A stretch of 64,000 bases of DNA, from contig NZ_WJQT01000004.1 of assembly GCF_009659375.1 (NCBI RefSeq), positions 62,001 to 126,000 on the forward strand, written 5' to 3'. Within the stretch, counting starts at the first letter, position 1. Each line of letters starts with the position of its first letter. Shown here in pieces: positions 33,826-42,943 of the stretch. The position numbers and the translations under genes were made by a program. The notes under the pieces were generated by a model. The model saw nothing but the letters and a program-made list of their open reading frames with translations. It did no database searches and was not told the origin of the DNA. The DNA comes from Fundicoccus ignavus (lineage in GTDB: Bacteria; Bacillota; Bacilli; Lactobacillales; Aerococcaceae).

Positions 33826-34596
33826 ATGGAACGATTAAAGAGACGCGATAAACTATTTGTATGTGCTCACCGTGGCTATATGTCACGCTATCCAGAAAAC
33901 TCGCTACTTGCTTTTCAAAAAGCGTTGGACATGAAGGTAGACGCGATTGAGATGGACCTACATTACAGTAAAGATAAGAAAATTGTTGTGATTCATGATG
34001 ACAGTCTAGACCGCATGACAAATGGGACAGGCAAAGTCGCTGACTTTACCTATGAAGAATTGAAGCAGTATCGTTTGCTTAATCCGGATGGAACTGAATC
34101 AGAAGAACACATTCCCTTATTTGAGGAATACTTAGCGTTGACAAAAAACGAACCAGACCTCATGCATTTTGTTGAAGTTAAATCACAACCTCTAGCACAT
34201 CAATTATTTGAAGAAGCTTACTTAATGTTAGAAGCTGCTGATGTGGTTGATCGGACTCTTTTAACAACCTTTGATTACCGCGTGACATTAGCGGCCAAAG
34301 CAAAAGGCATGATGGTCCAGAGTTTCGCAACTGATAAGATGAAGTATTTCGACGAATCTATTTCTGAAGCGGCATATTTTGATCAAATTGATGTGATCGG
34401 TTTATTTATTCAAACCGCAACGAAAGAGGTAATTGATCATTATATTGCCAATGATTTACAGTTTACGTTAGTGCCTTGCGATACCTTGGCAGATGTTGAA
34501 CACGCTGTTGAAATCGGTGTGAATATTCTAGCCTCGAATGAATTGGCGAGCTCGATTGCTTATCGAAATGCACAGAATACCTTGAAGGGAGTTTAA
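33826..34596 (+). CDS. Glycerophosphodiester phosphodiesterase
   Basis: A 256-residue cytoplasmic GDPD (UgpQ-like) that hydrolyses glycerophosphodiesters to glycerol 3-phosphate and an alcohol. CAHRGYMSRYPENSLLAF, DAIEMDLHYSKDKKIVVIHD and SLDRMTNGTG contain the catalytic histidines and metal-binding E-x-D. GGGAGA precedes the ATG. The ATPase gene starts 3 bp after the stop codon, so the enzyme is encoded in the importer operon, as in Ugp systems. Confidence 0.93.
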   Translation: MERLKRRDKLFVCAHRGYMSRYPENSLLAFQKALDMKVDAIEMDLHYSKDKKIVVIHDDSLDRMTNGTGKVADFTYEELKQYRLLNPDGTESEEHIPLFEEYLALTKNEPDLMHFVEVKSQPLAHQLFEEAYLMLEAADVVDRTLLTTFDYRVTLAAKAKGMMVQSFATDKMKYFDESISEAAYFDQIDVIGLFIQTATKEVIDHYIANDLQFTLVPCDTLADVEHAVEIGVNILASNELASSIAYRNAQNTLKGV

Positions 34597-34599
34597 AGA

Positions 34600-35682
34600 A
34601 TGGCGTCAATCGAATTAAAGAATATTCAAAAGGCTTATGATCATCACAAAATAGTCATCGATAACCTCAACTTGACCATACCAGACGGAAGTTTCACGGT
34701 TTTAATTGGGCCAAGTGGTTGCGGAAAAACGACGACTTTACGTTTAATCGCCGGTTTAGAAACCGCAACAAAGGGTGAAGTTTACATTGATGGAAAATTG
34801 ATGAACGATGTGGAGCCGGGTCAACGCGATATCGCGATGGTTTTTCAGAACTACGCACTTTATCCAACCATGACCGTCAAAGAAAATATTGAATTTGGTT
34901 TAATTAATACGAAGGTCCCGAAAGCTGAACGCACGGCCTTGATTAATGAAATTACTGAAATTGTTGGTTTGAAAGAACACTTAAAAAAGAAACCTGGGCA
35001 ATTGTCAGGTGGCCAAAGACAGCGTGTTGCTTTAGCACGAGCGATGGTAAAAAAACCTAAAGTGTTTCTCATGGATGAACCCTTGTCAAATCTTGACGCT
35101 AAACTCCGTTCGCAAATGCGCGTTGAATTAAGTGAGTTGCATAAACGTTTGAATACCACCTTTATTTATGTAACACATGATCAAGTTGAGGCGATGTCAA
35201 TGGCGACGAATATTATTCTGATGAATGATGGCAAAGTACAACAAGAAGATGCGCCAAAAGAAATCTACGGCAATCCTAATAATGTATTCACGGCTCAATT
35301 TATTGGATCACCTTCGATGAATATGTACGAAATCGAAAGTTTGACATCTTTCAAGCCACGTCATGCGAATGCCAGCTACATCGGTTTTCGTTCTTCTGCC
35401 GGTGAGTTAGATGATTTTGGTGATAGCGATCAAACAACTGAACATGATTTATGTTTTACAACACGGATCATAACGCGTGAATTGTTAGGTTCTGAAATTA
35501 TTTATAATACGGAAGCCTATTTCGGTAAAATATATATTAAAACGCACCAACAAGAAGAAATTCCATTAGATACGGAAATTCAAATTAGAGTCCGTGACAA
35601 AAACCTTTATTATTTTGATCAAAATCAAGCAAGAGTGCATGATGTGAAGAGAGAAACAGTTAACCAAAAGGTGAGTGATTAA
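34600..35682 (+). CDS. ugpC: ABC transporter ATPase, UgpC/MsmK type
   Basis: A 360-residue ATPase: Walker A GPSGCGKTT, signature LSGGQRQRVALARAMV, Walker B VFLMDEPLSNLDAKLR, H-loop VTHDQVEAM. The C-terminal ~120 residues are the TOBE/MDB regulatory region usual for importers of sugars and glycerol phosphate, though rather divergent here. GGGAG precedes the ATG. It overlaps the ribosome site of the next permease gene. Confidence 0.88.
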   Translation: MASIELKNIQKAYDHHKIVIDNLNLTIPDGSFTVLIGPSGCGKTTTLRLIAGLETATKGEVYIDGKLMNDVEPGQRDIAMVFQNYALYPTMTVKENIEFGLINTKVPKAERTALINEITEIVGLKEHLKKKPGQLSGGQRQRVALARAMVKKPKVFLMDEPLSNLDAKLRSQMRVELSELHKRLNTTFIYVTHDQVEAMSMATNIILMNDGKVQQEDAPKEIYGNPNNVFTAQFIGSPSMNMYEIESLTSFKPRHANASYIGFRSSAGELDDFGDSDQTTEHDLCFTTRIITRELLGSEIIYNTEAYFGKIYIKTHQQEEIPLDTEIQIRVRDKNLYYFDQNQARVHDVKRETVNQKVSD

Positions 35683-35683
35683 T

Positions 35684-36562
35684 ATGGAAGAAACATTACA
35701 AAATCGTAAATGGCGCCCTTATTTATTTATACTGCCATCAATTTTGATTATTTGCGTCTTCAGTATTTATCCTATTTTCCGAATGATTTATCAAAGTTTT
35801 CATGACTGGAACATGATCACCGATATGAAATTTGTCGGTTTAGCTAACTTTGAAAAATTATTTACCAATCCCAAATTTTATCAAATTCTAGGCAATACGT
35901 TTTTCTTCGTGTTCTGGAATGTATTATTCTGTATGGTAATCGCTTTGTTGTTGGCAGTTTACTTGCAGAAAGATACCAAAATCAATCGTTTCTTACAATC
36001 CATTAGTTTTATGCCTTATATTGTTTCGATGGCCTCCGTAGCGTTATTGTGGTCATGGATCATGAACCGAGATTACGGGTTCTTAAACTATATTTTGACT
36101 TTATTTGGATTGGATACTCAGAATTGGTTAGGGGATCGTGATCTAGCCAAGACTTCATTGGTGATTATTTCGGTCTGGAAATCGGTTGGCTACAATGCCT
36201 TGATTCTTATTTCAGCTTTACAAGGCATCCCACGCTATCTTTATGAAGCAGCGAGTTTAGATAATGCCTCTCAATTGACTGTTTTTCGCAAAATAACCTT
36301 CCCAATGATATCGCCCACTTTATTTTTTATCACAATTGTCAACATCATTAACTCCTTTAAAGTGTTTGAATTGGTCCAAATTATGACCAACGGTGGGCCA
36401 TTGAATTCAACGAAAACATTGGTCTTCTCGATTCATGAAGAAGGGACCCTATTCTTTAAGGTGGGTTATGCGTCAGCGATTGGAGTTGTCTTGTTAGTGA
36501 TACTAGCTGTGTTTACAATCGTTTACTTCAGAATGTTGGCAAAACGTGTTCACTATCAATAA
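35684..36562 (+). CDS. ABC permease, UgpA-like
   Basis: A 292-residue membrane protein with about six helices: PYLFILPSILIICVFSIYPI at the N-terminus and the cytoplasmic loop YLYEAASLDNASQLTVFRKI (EAA-type motif) that docks on the ATPase. ATG at 35684 follows AAGGTGAG by 9 nt; the ATPase stop is one base upstream. First of a permease pair typical of sugar/glycerol-3-phosphate importers. Confidence 0.9.
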   Translation: MEETLQNRKWRPYLFILPSILIICVFSIYPIFRMIYQSFHDWNMITDMKFVGLANFEKLFTNPKFYQILGNTFFFVFWNVLFCMVIALLLAVYLQKDTKINRFLQSISFMPYIVSMASVALLWSWIMNRDYGFLNYILTLFGLDTQNWLGDRDLAKTSLVIISVWKSVGYNALILISALQGIPRYLYEAASLDNASQLTVFRKITFPMISPTLFFITIVNIINSFKVFELVQIMTNGGPLNSTKTLVFSIHEEGTLFFKVGYASAIGVVLLVILAVFTIVYFRMLAKRVHYQ

Positions 36563-36582
36563 CAAAAGGAGGTAGACTCAAA

Positions 36583-37401
36583 ATGGTATATGCTAAAAAA
36601 ACGATGCGTTTCGTTATCAACCTATTAATTTTTGCTGTGTTTTTCTTTCCATTTTATTGGTTACTTTCTTCATCCTTGAAGACATTGGGCGAAACCTTAC
36701 AATTTCCACCTACGCTATTTCCGAGTGAAATACAATGGTCAAACTATTCAGATGCGATTGGTTCCATGAATTTCTTCCATTATTTGAAGAACTCTGTTAT
36801 CGTAACCGTCTCCACAATGGTCCTTCAGTTACTGAATGTGGTATTGGCTGCTTACGCTTTTGCGCGTTATAATTTTGCAGGCAAAAGAATCGCATTTCTT
36901 GTTGTAATGGTAACGATGATGGTGCCGGCACAATTAACATTTTTACCTATCTTTGTTATGTTCTCTAGATGGGAAATTATTAACACTTTGCCTAGTTTAA
37001 TCTTGCCGTTTGCAACCAGTGCTTTTGGAATTTTTATGTTACGTCAAAACTTCAAAAGTATCCCTAACGAGCTGATTGAAGCTGCTAAGCTCGATCAAGC
37101 AAGTGAGTTAACCATTGTCCGTAAAATAATGTTGCCTATGGCTCGACCAACCATTGTAACGTTAGCTTTATTAACGTTTATCGGAACTTGGAATGAGTAT
37201 TTCTGGCCACTCGTTTTGACGACAACAGATAATGCCCGTACGTTACCGGTCGGGATTGCTGCCATGATTAACCAAGAAGCTGGAACTAACTTTCATATTT
37301 TGATGGCGGGGAATATGAGCTTAGTTATCCCAATAATGATTGTCTATTTACTCGCTCACCGCCATATTGTTAAAGCTTTTACTTATATAGGTGGGAAATA
37401 G
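36583..37401 (+). CDS. ABC permease, UgpE-like
   Basis: A 272-residue six-helix permease: FFFPFYWLLSSSLKTLGE near the start is the hallmark of the second subunit, and LIEAAKLDQASELTIVRKIM is its EAA loop. AAAGGAGG precedes the ATG. Last gene of the importer operon, followed by a terminator. Confidence 0.9.
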   Translation: MVYAKKTMRFVINLLIFAVFFFPFYWLLSSSLKTLGETLQFPPTLFPSEIQWSNYSDAIGSMNFFHYLKNSVIVTVSTMVLQLLNVVLAAYAFARYNFAGKRIAFLVVMVTMMVPAQLTFLPIFVMFSRWEIINTLPSLILPFATSAFGIFMLRQNFKSIPNELIEAAKLDQASELTIVRKIMLPMARPTIVTLALLTFIGTWNEYFWPLVLTTTDNARTLPVGIAAMINQEAGTNFHILMAGNMSLVIPIMIVYLLAHRHIVKAFTYIGGK

Positions 37402-37435
37402 CCTGTAATACTAATCTAATCTAAACTAATTAAGC

Positions 37436-37476
37436 AGTCTATTGATGATGAGTTTTATTCATCAATAGGCTTTTTC
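37436..37476 (+). terminator. Terminator of the importer operon
   Basis: AGTCTATTGATGA, loop, TCATCAATAGGCT, then TTTTT. One G-U pair in the stem. Confidence 0.85.
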
Positions 37477-37494
37477 TTGTTGCTTTAATGGGAT

Positions 37495-37855
37495 TAGTGG
37501 AAGCTGCGCTCACCGCGTGTTTGGATGGTTGCGCTCACCGTGTTAATTTGCCATGGCGTTGATCGCTTCCAAAGCCTTCGTTGTCACTCTGTCTTTTCCA
37601 GCTCAATTGGCTAGGCTCTGTCTACTTCGCTTTGCTCATAGTCAGAGCAAGCTGCGCCAATTTCCCTTTGTACCGCTATAGGCAAACAGATGCGGTGAGC
37701 TTCGGATTTTTGGGGGAATGACTGATTGTGGAAGAAATGGGGTTAGGTTTTAGTTAGCGGCTTGTAAAAGTTCTTGAAAAGATAAAGGAGTGGCGCTCGG
37801 CGCCACTATTAATATCGGTAAGACCGTGCTCCTTATATATTCGTCGCGAAACATT
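37495..37855 (+). repeat. Family C plus family B block
   Basis: One family C unit (about 37530-37700) followed by a segment 37704-37822 nearly identical to 29782-29900, including a truncated family B element from 37781. The rest of the gap to 38257 has an AT-rich stretch with a cre-like site but no gene. Confidence 0.82.
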
Positions 37856-38099
37856 CATTATATTTTTCCACTAATTTTCTGAATAGCAATCCTACCTATT
37901 ATGAAAACTAATGAAAGAATAACTTGTAAACATAGGTTTGTTGATAGGGTGCTCAGGTCAACTTTCACTCAAAGCTTGATAATATAGTAATTCGACCGTT
38001 CGTCGAGTAGTGAATCTCTCAAATAACTATAAGTCGCACTTATGTGGTTCTTAAGTTTCATTAAGTAGAATTCCCGAATCAATCCGACTACAATATGTT

Positions 38100-38113
38100 T
38101 GTAAGCGTTTATC
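38100..38113. promoter_or_regulatory. cre-like site upstream of acyl-CoA dehydrogenase
   Basis: TGTAAGCGTTTATC, flanked by TTTG and AAAC, fits the core of a CcpA site. It lies 145 bp before the gene; the promoter itself is not clear. Confidence 0.45.
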
Positions 38114-38257
38114 AAACAAGTTTTGCAATTGTAGGTAGAGGTCAAAGCGTGTGGGGGGCTTATTTTGGGAAAGGAATCAGCCAAAATACTTTTCTAAACG
38201 TAAGTGGAAGTACGTGGAGGTAGTCTAGCCATTAAATTTAAAGGAGCTTATTAAATT

Positions 38258-39463
38258 ATGTCAACAAAAGCAGAAATGATCAAAGAATTATACCCAGAAG
38301 ATTTATTTAACTATGCAGAGTTATTATCTGATGGTGAAGTAGAAGTATTAGCAGCAGCACGTAAAGTGATCGAAGCAGAAATCAAACCAGTAATCAACGA
38401 ATACTGGGAAAAAGCTGACTTCCCATTCGAAGCTTTCTACAAACTTGCTGAAGTAGGAATCATGAACAGTCCTAAATTATACGTTGGTCGTGAAGGCGAA
38501 CGCAAACCAAGCGAAATCTATACTGCTTTCCTATACTTAGAATTAGCTCGTGCAGATGCATCTATTGCTACTTTCTATACAGTACACGGTGGTTTAGGTT
38601 ACAACACTATCTTATTAGGTGGTAACGAACGTCAAATCGAAGAATTTGCTCCAAAAATTGCGTCGTTTGAATGGCAAACATGTTTCGGCCTAACTGAACC
38701 AGATTCAGGCTCAGATATCGCTGGAGGCTTATCAACAACAGCTGAACGTAAAGGCGACACTTGGGTATTAAACGGAGCAAAACGTTGGATCGGTGGCTCA
38801 GATACAGCTGACATCATCCCAATCTTTGCACGTGACGTTGAAGACAACAAAGTAAAATGTTTCATCGTTCGTAAAGGTGCACCAGGATACCATGCAGAAC
38901 CAATCCCACATAAAGCATCCTTACGTGCGATCCGTAACGGCCACATCACATTAGAAAACGTTGAAGTACCAGAAGCAGACCGCTTAGAAAACATCAACGG
39001 CTTTAAAGACGTTGCAAGAATCTTAGTTTACACTCGTACTGACGTTGCGCATATCGCAATGGGTATCACTAACGGTGCATTCGTTGCAGCATTGAACTAC
39101 ACTAAAGAACGTGAGCAATTTGGTCGTCCAATCGCTAAATTCCAATTAGTTCAAGAGAAATTATCTCGTATGCAAGCAAACGCTGTAGCAACTTTAGGTT
39201 ACTCAGTACGTGTTGCTCAATTACAAGAAGAAGGCCGCGAATTAATGACGAACTCTTCATTAGCGAAAATGCACAACTCACTAAGAATGCGTGAAACTGT
39301 AGCACTAGCACGTGAAGTAGTCGGCGGAAACGGTATTACTTTAGAAACAGACGTAGCTCGCTTCTTCGCAGATGCAGAAGCAATCTACACTTACGAAGGA
39401 ACTCACGAAGTTAACGCTTTAATCGTAGGTCGTGACATCACTGGCTTAGGCGCTTTCGTTTAA
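38258..39463 (+). CDS. Acyl-CoA dehydrogenase
   Basis: A 401-residue FAD enzyme oxidising acyl-CoA to enoyl-CoA. TCFGLTEPDSGSDIAG and WVLNGAKRWIGGS are flavin/substrate-site blocks, YTKEREQFGRPIAKFQLVQE is in the C-terminal helical domain, and the catalytic base is the E of YTYEGTHEVN. The R-AIRNGHITLENVEVP segment resembles glutaryl-CoA dehydrogenase-like members. AAGGAG precedes the ATG. Optimal-codon rich, as for the dioxygenase and thiolase genes, suggesting high expression. Monocistronic with its own terminator, 2 kb from the beta-oxidation operon. Confidence 0.9.
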   Translation: MSTKAEMIKELYPEDLFNYAELLSDGEVEVLAAARKVIEAEIKPVINEYWEKADFPFEAFYKLAEVGIMNSPKLYVGREGERKPSEIYTAFLYLELARADASIATFYTVHGGLGYNTILLGGNERQIEEFAPKIASFEWQTCFGLTEPDSGSDIAGGLSTTAERKGDTWVLNGAKRWIGGSDTADIIPIFARDVEDNKVKCFIVRKGAPGYHAEPIPHKASLRAIRNGHITLENVEVPEADRLENINGFKDVARILVYTRTDVAHIAMGITNGAFVAALNYTKEREQFGRPIAKFQLVQEKLSRMQANAVATLGYSVRVAQLQEEGRELMTNSSLAKMHNSLRMRETVALAREVVGGNGITLETDVARFFADAEAIYTYEGTHEVNALIVGRDITGLGAFV

Positions 39464-39487
39464 GATATTTAATATATACAACACAAG

Positions 39488-39520
39488 AAACCGTGGATAG
39501 AAATATCTGCGGTTTTTTGT
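39488..39520 (+). terminator. Terminator of the acyl-CoA dehydrogenase gene
   Basis: AAACCGTGGATA, short loop, TATCTGCGGTTT, then TTT; one mismatch. Confidence 0.8.
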
Positions 39521-39748
39521 GTACTTATAGTTGATTATAAGTTTAGGTTTGCTTTGTGCTGCGCTCAAAACCAGAGCAAGCTGCGCTAGATGTGTAATTA
39601 AGAGATTTGACATATGGTAGGAGAAAAAATTAAGCAACCTAAAAAAGTCTCATACAAATGCCAAGCTTGCTTGTTAACTGTAATAAATTTATCTGGTACG
39701 TTGTGAGGTATCTTGATTATCTCTGTTGCTTCAATTAATTCGAAGAGC

Positions 39749-39836
39749 AAAAGGAGTGCCGGCCGACAGGCCGACACGATTTAAACGTCATGTGGTTCTA
39801 ATATAATCGTCGTGGACCGTGGGACACGACACCGTC
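39749..39836 (+). repeat. Family B repeat variant
   Basis: AAAAGGAGTGCCGGCC ... GGCCGACACGATT ... AATATAATCGTCGTGG ... ACGACACC. A short remnant of family C (CAAAACCAGAGCAAGCTGCG) lies just before at about 39568. Confidence 0.65.
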
Positions 39837-39910
39837 TTGGTTTTCTTGCGTGCTTTGATTATTGTTGACAGGAAGGAACTTGCAGGAAAACAGCTTACTG
39901 GTGTAGTCAT

Positions 39911-40190
39911 GTCTCAGTTTATAAAAGTGAAGCACGATTCGCAGGTCATCGTGTTCCAGTTAGAAAAAGTGAAGCACGATTCGCAGGTGATCATGTCTCA
40001 GTTAGAAAAAGTGGAGCACGATTCGCTTTGAATCATGTCTCAGTTAGAAAAAGTGAAGCACGATTCGCAGGTGATCATGTCTCAGTTAGAAAAAGTGAAG
40101 CACGATTCGCTTTGAATCATGTCTCAGTTAGAAAAAGTGGAGCACGATTCGCTTTGAATCATGTCTCAGTTAGAAAAACTCGAGCACGAT
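39911..40190. repeat. 42-bp minisatellite, seven copies
   Basis: Units start GTCTCAG (or GTTCCAG) at 39911, 39953, 39995, 40037, 40079, 40121 and 40163: six spacings of exactly 42. Each has TTAGAAAAAGTGAAGCACGA, then TTCG with either CAGGTGATCAT or CTTTGAATCAT. Because 42 is a multiple of three, the repeat gives open frames with 14-residue periods, but there is no ribosome site and the frames are not regarded as genes. Rest of the gap 39837-40447 has no gene. Confidence 0.92.
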
Positions 40191-40447
40191 TCATCACCGC
40201 AACTAATTCCACCATTAAAAATGAAAGTGGTTAATTTCACAAACTCGCTCCAATATACCTAAAGACGACCATCACCCATAAACCCCCAGAAAATTTCACA
40301 AATTTCTCTAAAAAAAGCAATAAAAAACTGACTCCTTACAAAAAATGTAGTATAATTTTCATGTATAAGTTGCGCTTAATGAATATAGAAGCACACATCT
40401 GAAACTTTTTAAATATATATTCATGACATGAGAGGAGTCAACAAACC

Positions 40448-41356
40448 ATGCCAATGGACATTACCCAAATGAATTACCTCATCAACATTGTTGAGTGTGG
40501 CTGTAACCTATCGTTAGCCGCGAAGAAAATTCATATTAGCCAATCGGCTTTAAGCCAATTTGTAACAAACTTTGAAAACGATGAAGAGATATTGTTGTTT
40601 AATCGACGCAATGGCCGCCTCGATGGACTAACTGAGAGTGGGGAAAGAATTTTCCGCTATGCCCAAGATATTGTAACGAAAGCAGATGAGATGCAAGAAG
40701 TTATTTTGCGTGAATCCTCTAAACAAAAGGGGACAATCCGTATCGGCTTGCCATCGCTTATTTTGCGTGTTTACTTTTCGAACTTTTTCCCAACCTTCCA
40801 AATTGAGCATCCAGATATCTCATTAGAGGTAACGGAAGCCGGAAGTCAGGACTTGAGAGCCTTACTATTAAATGATGATATCGATTATGCGATCGTCATT
40901 GAACCAACTAACTTAGACTTTAAAACCTACGAACAACATGTAATTCAAGTCGATGAGATGGCTGCCTTTATGGACATCAACCATCCATTAGCGAAGAAAA
41001 ATGAATTAGAGTGGAGGGATTTGAATGGCTACCAATTGGCAACCTTCAGTAAAACCTTCACGACTTACCAACTAATCTCAGAGAAAATTCACAAGGCAGC
41101 TGAGAATGCGCACATTGTCTACACATCAGACTCATGGGACTATTTAATTGAATCGACGCACGGCAACGAAGTGGTGACAATTTTACCGCGCCCAGTCGAT
41201 CAATATACGGACAAGAATAAATTTAAAGTGATTCCTTTCAGAGATTATGTACCCTTTAACTTTACCTTAGTGCGTGCACACAACCGAAAATATGGTGCCA
41301 TGGAAACAGAAGTTTACGAACGTATCTTGAGCTATTTCTACGAACCTGTTAATTAA
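40448..41356 (+). CDS. LysR-family transcriptional regulator
   Basis: A 302-residue regulator. The N-terminal winged helix reads MNYLINIVECGCNLSLAAKK and IHISQSALSQFVTNFE; the effector domain begins near 90 (QKGTIRIGLPSLILRVYF) and includes DYAIVIEPTN. GAGGAG lies 11 nt before the ATG; an ATG two codons on is possible. It stands directly upstream of, and in the same direction as, the thiolase-led fatty-acid operon and likely controls it, perhaps responding to a CoA ester or organic acid. Confidence 0.88.
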   Translation: MPMDITQMNYLINIVECGCNLSLAAKKIHISQSALSQFVTNFENDEEILLFNRRNGRLDGLTESGERIFRYAQDIVTKADEMQEVILRESSKQKGTIRIGLPSLILRVYFSNFFPTFQIEHPDISLEVTEAGSQDLRALLLNDDIDYAIVIEPTNLDFKTYEQHVIQVDEMAAFMDINHPLAKKNELEWRDLNGYQLATFSKTFTTYQLISEKIHKAAENAHIVYTSDSWDYLIESTHGNEVVTILPRPVDQYTDKNKFKVIPFRDYVPFNFTLVRAHNRKYGAMETEVYERILSYFYEPVN

Positions 41357-41363
41357 AATAACG

Positions 41364-41392
41364 AAGCTAACTCTTTAGAGTTGGCTTTGTTT
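41364..41392 (+). terminator. Terminator of the LysR gene
   Basis: AAGCTAACTCT, TT, AGAGTTGGCTT, then TGTTTTG; one G-U pair. Confidence 0.75.
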
Positions 41393-41627
41393 TGCATATG
41401 GGGAAATATCCGCTCTAAATCACCGCAAATTTCAAGCCTAAACATGAGAATGCATACAAAAGTCAATCAGAAAAATGAAATCTTTTTAATATAATGGGTT
41501 GAAAACCCTTGTGTAACCGAGAACAATCCTATTAAACAGGTGTTCCAGGCGGTCTATTAGCTAAGCTTATGTATTCTTTCAGTTTCCGATATTTTAATTT
41601 CACAAGCAGTTGCCTTATTATATATCA

Positions 41628-41642
41628 TGTAAACGCTTCGCA
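41628..41642. promoter_or_regulatory. cre-like site before the thiolase gene
   Basis: TGTAAACGCTTCGCA, 34 nt before the GTG start and just after a possible promoter TTGCCT ... TATATC (41610-41626). Consistent with catabolite repression of the beta-oxidation operon. Confidence 0.5.
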
Positions 41643-41675
41643 AATATTGCAAAACATTGAATTGGAGGAATTAAT

Positions 41676-42854
41676 GTGACAGAAGTTGTCATTGTAGCAG
41701 CACGTAGATCACCACTAGGTAGTTTTGGTGGGTCATTAAAAGGGGTGTCAGCAGTTGATTTGGCTACAACTGTACTGACAGAAACATTAAAAGACATTAA
41801 CTTAGATCCTAAAGAAGTTAACGAAGTTATTTTGGGGAACGTTTTAAGCGCAGGCTTAGGACAAAACGTTGCAAGACAAATTGCGTTAAACTCAGGTTTA
41901 CCACAATCAACACCAGCTTTAACAATCAATAAAGTATGTGGATCTGGTCTTAAAACAATTATGTTAGGAGCTCAATCAATTCTTGCTGGCGACAACGAAG
42001 TTGTTGTTGTAGGGGGAACTGAGAACATGAGCCGTTCACCATTTGTTGTCAATGACGCACGTTGGGGCGCGCGCATGGGTAACACTGAAATGGTTGACAC
42101 AATGTTAAAAGATGGATTAACTGATGCATTTTCAGGTATTCATATGGGAATTACAGCAGAAAATATTGCTGAAAAATTCGGCTTCACGCGTGAGCAACAA
42201 GATGAATTAGCAGCAGGCAGCCAACAAAAAGCTGAAGCAGCTGTAAAAGGTGGACGTTTTAAAGAAGAAATCGTTCCAATTCCTGTACCACAACGTCGCG
42301 GTGAACCTGTTATGTTTGATACTGACGAGTTCCCACGCTTTGGTACGACAACTGAAACATTAGCTAAATTACGTCCAGCTTTCAAGAAAGATGGAACGGT
42401 AACTTCAGGTAACGCTTCAGGAATCAACGATGGCGCAGCGATCCTTGTCTTAATGTCTAAAGAAAAAGCAGAAGCATTAGGTATGACACCTCTTGTAACA
42501 ATCGCATCTTACGCAAGTAGTGGTGTTGATCCTAATATCATGGGTACAGGTCCAATCCCATCAACTAAAAAAGCGCTTGCTAAAGCAGGCATGACAGTGG
42601 ATGATTTAGAATTAGTTGAAGCAAACGAAGCTTTTGCAGCCCAAGCACTATCAGTTATTACTGAATTAGGCTTAAACACTGACATCGTTAACGTAAACGG
42701 TGGCGCAATTGCTTTAGGTCACCCAATTGGTGCTTCAGGCGCACGTGTTGCAGTAACATTAATTCACGAAATGCTTAAACGCGATTCGAAAACTGGTTTA
42801 GCTACTTTATGTATTGGTGGCGGACAAGGTGTCTCACTAATCGTTAAACGCTAA
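41676..42854 (+). CDS. Acetyl-CoA C-acetyltransferase (thiolase)
   Basis: A 392-residue thiolase II: nucleophile C88 in [27 protein letters not shown] with the catalytic histidine, and the second cysteine in LCIGGGQG. It makes or splits acetoacetyl-CoA or 3-ketoacyl-CoA. GTG start at 41676 with GGAGG 7 nt upstream; the nearby ATG is followed by a stop. First gene of the operon thiolase, acyl-CoA dehydrogenase-like, 3-hydroxyacyl-CoA dehydrogenase, crotonase. Confidence 0.94.
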   Translation: MTEVVIVAARRSPLGSFGGSLKGVSAVDLATTVLTETLKDINLDPKEVNEVILGNVLSAGLGQNVARQIALNSGLPQSTPALTINKVCGSGLKTIMLGAQSILAGDNEVVVVGGTENMSRSPFVVNDARWGARMGNTEMVDTMLKDGLTDAFSGIHMGITAENIAEKFGFTREQQDELAAGSQQKAEAAVKGGRFKEEIVPIPVPQRRGEPVMFDTDEFPRFGTTTETLAKLRPAFKKDGTVTSGNASGINDGAAILVLMSKEKAEALGMTPLVTIASYASSGVDPNIMGTGPIPSTKKALAKAGMTVDDLELVEANEAFAAQALSVITELGLNTDIVNVNGGAIALGHPIGASGARVAVTLIHEMLKRDSKTGLATLCIGGGQGVSLIVKR

Positions 42855-42943
42855 TCAATTACAAGATTATTCCATACGCAATACAATACAAAAACGACTT
42901 ATAATAAATACACAATCAATGCTCTTCAGAAAGGAAACAGAAA

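Noticed and set aside
39819..40234. Open frames with 14-residue repeats
   Set aside because: Produced by the 42-bp minisatellite; two overlapping frames are equally open, and neither has a ribosome site.
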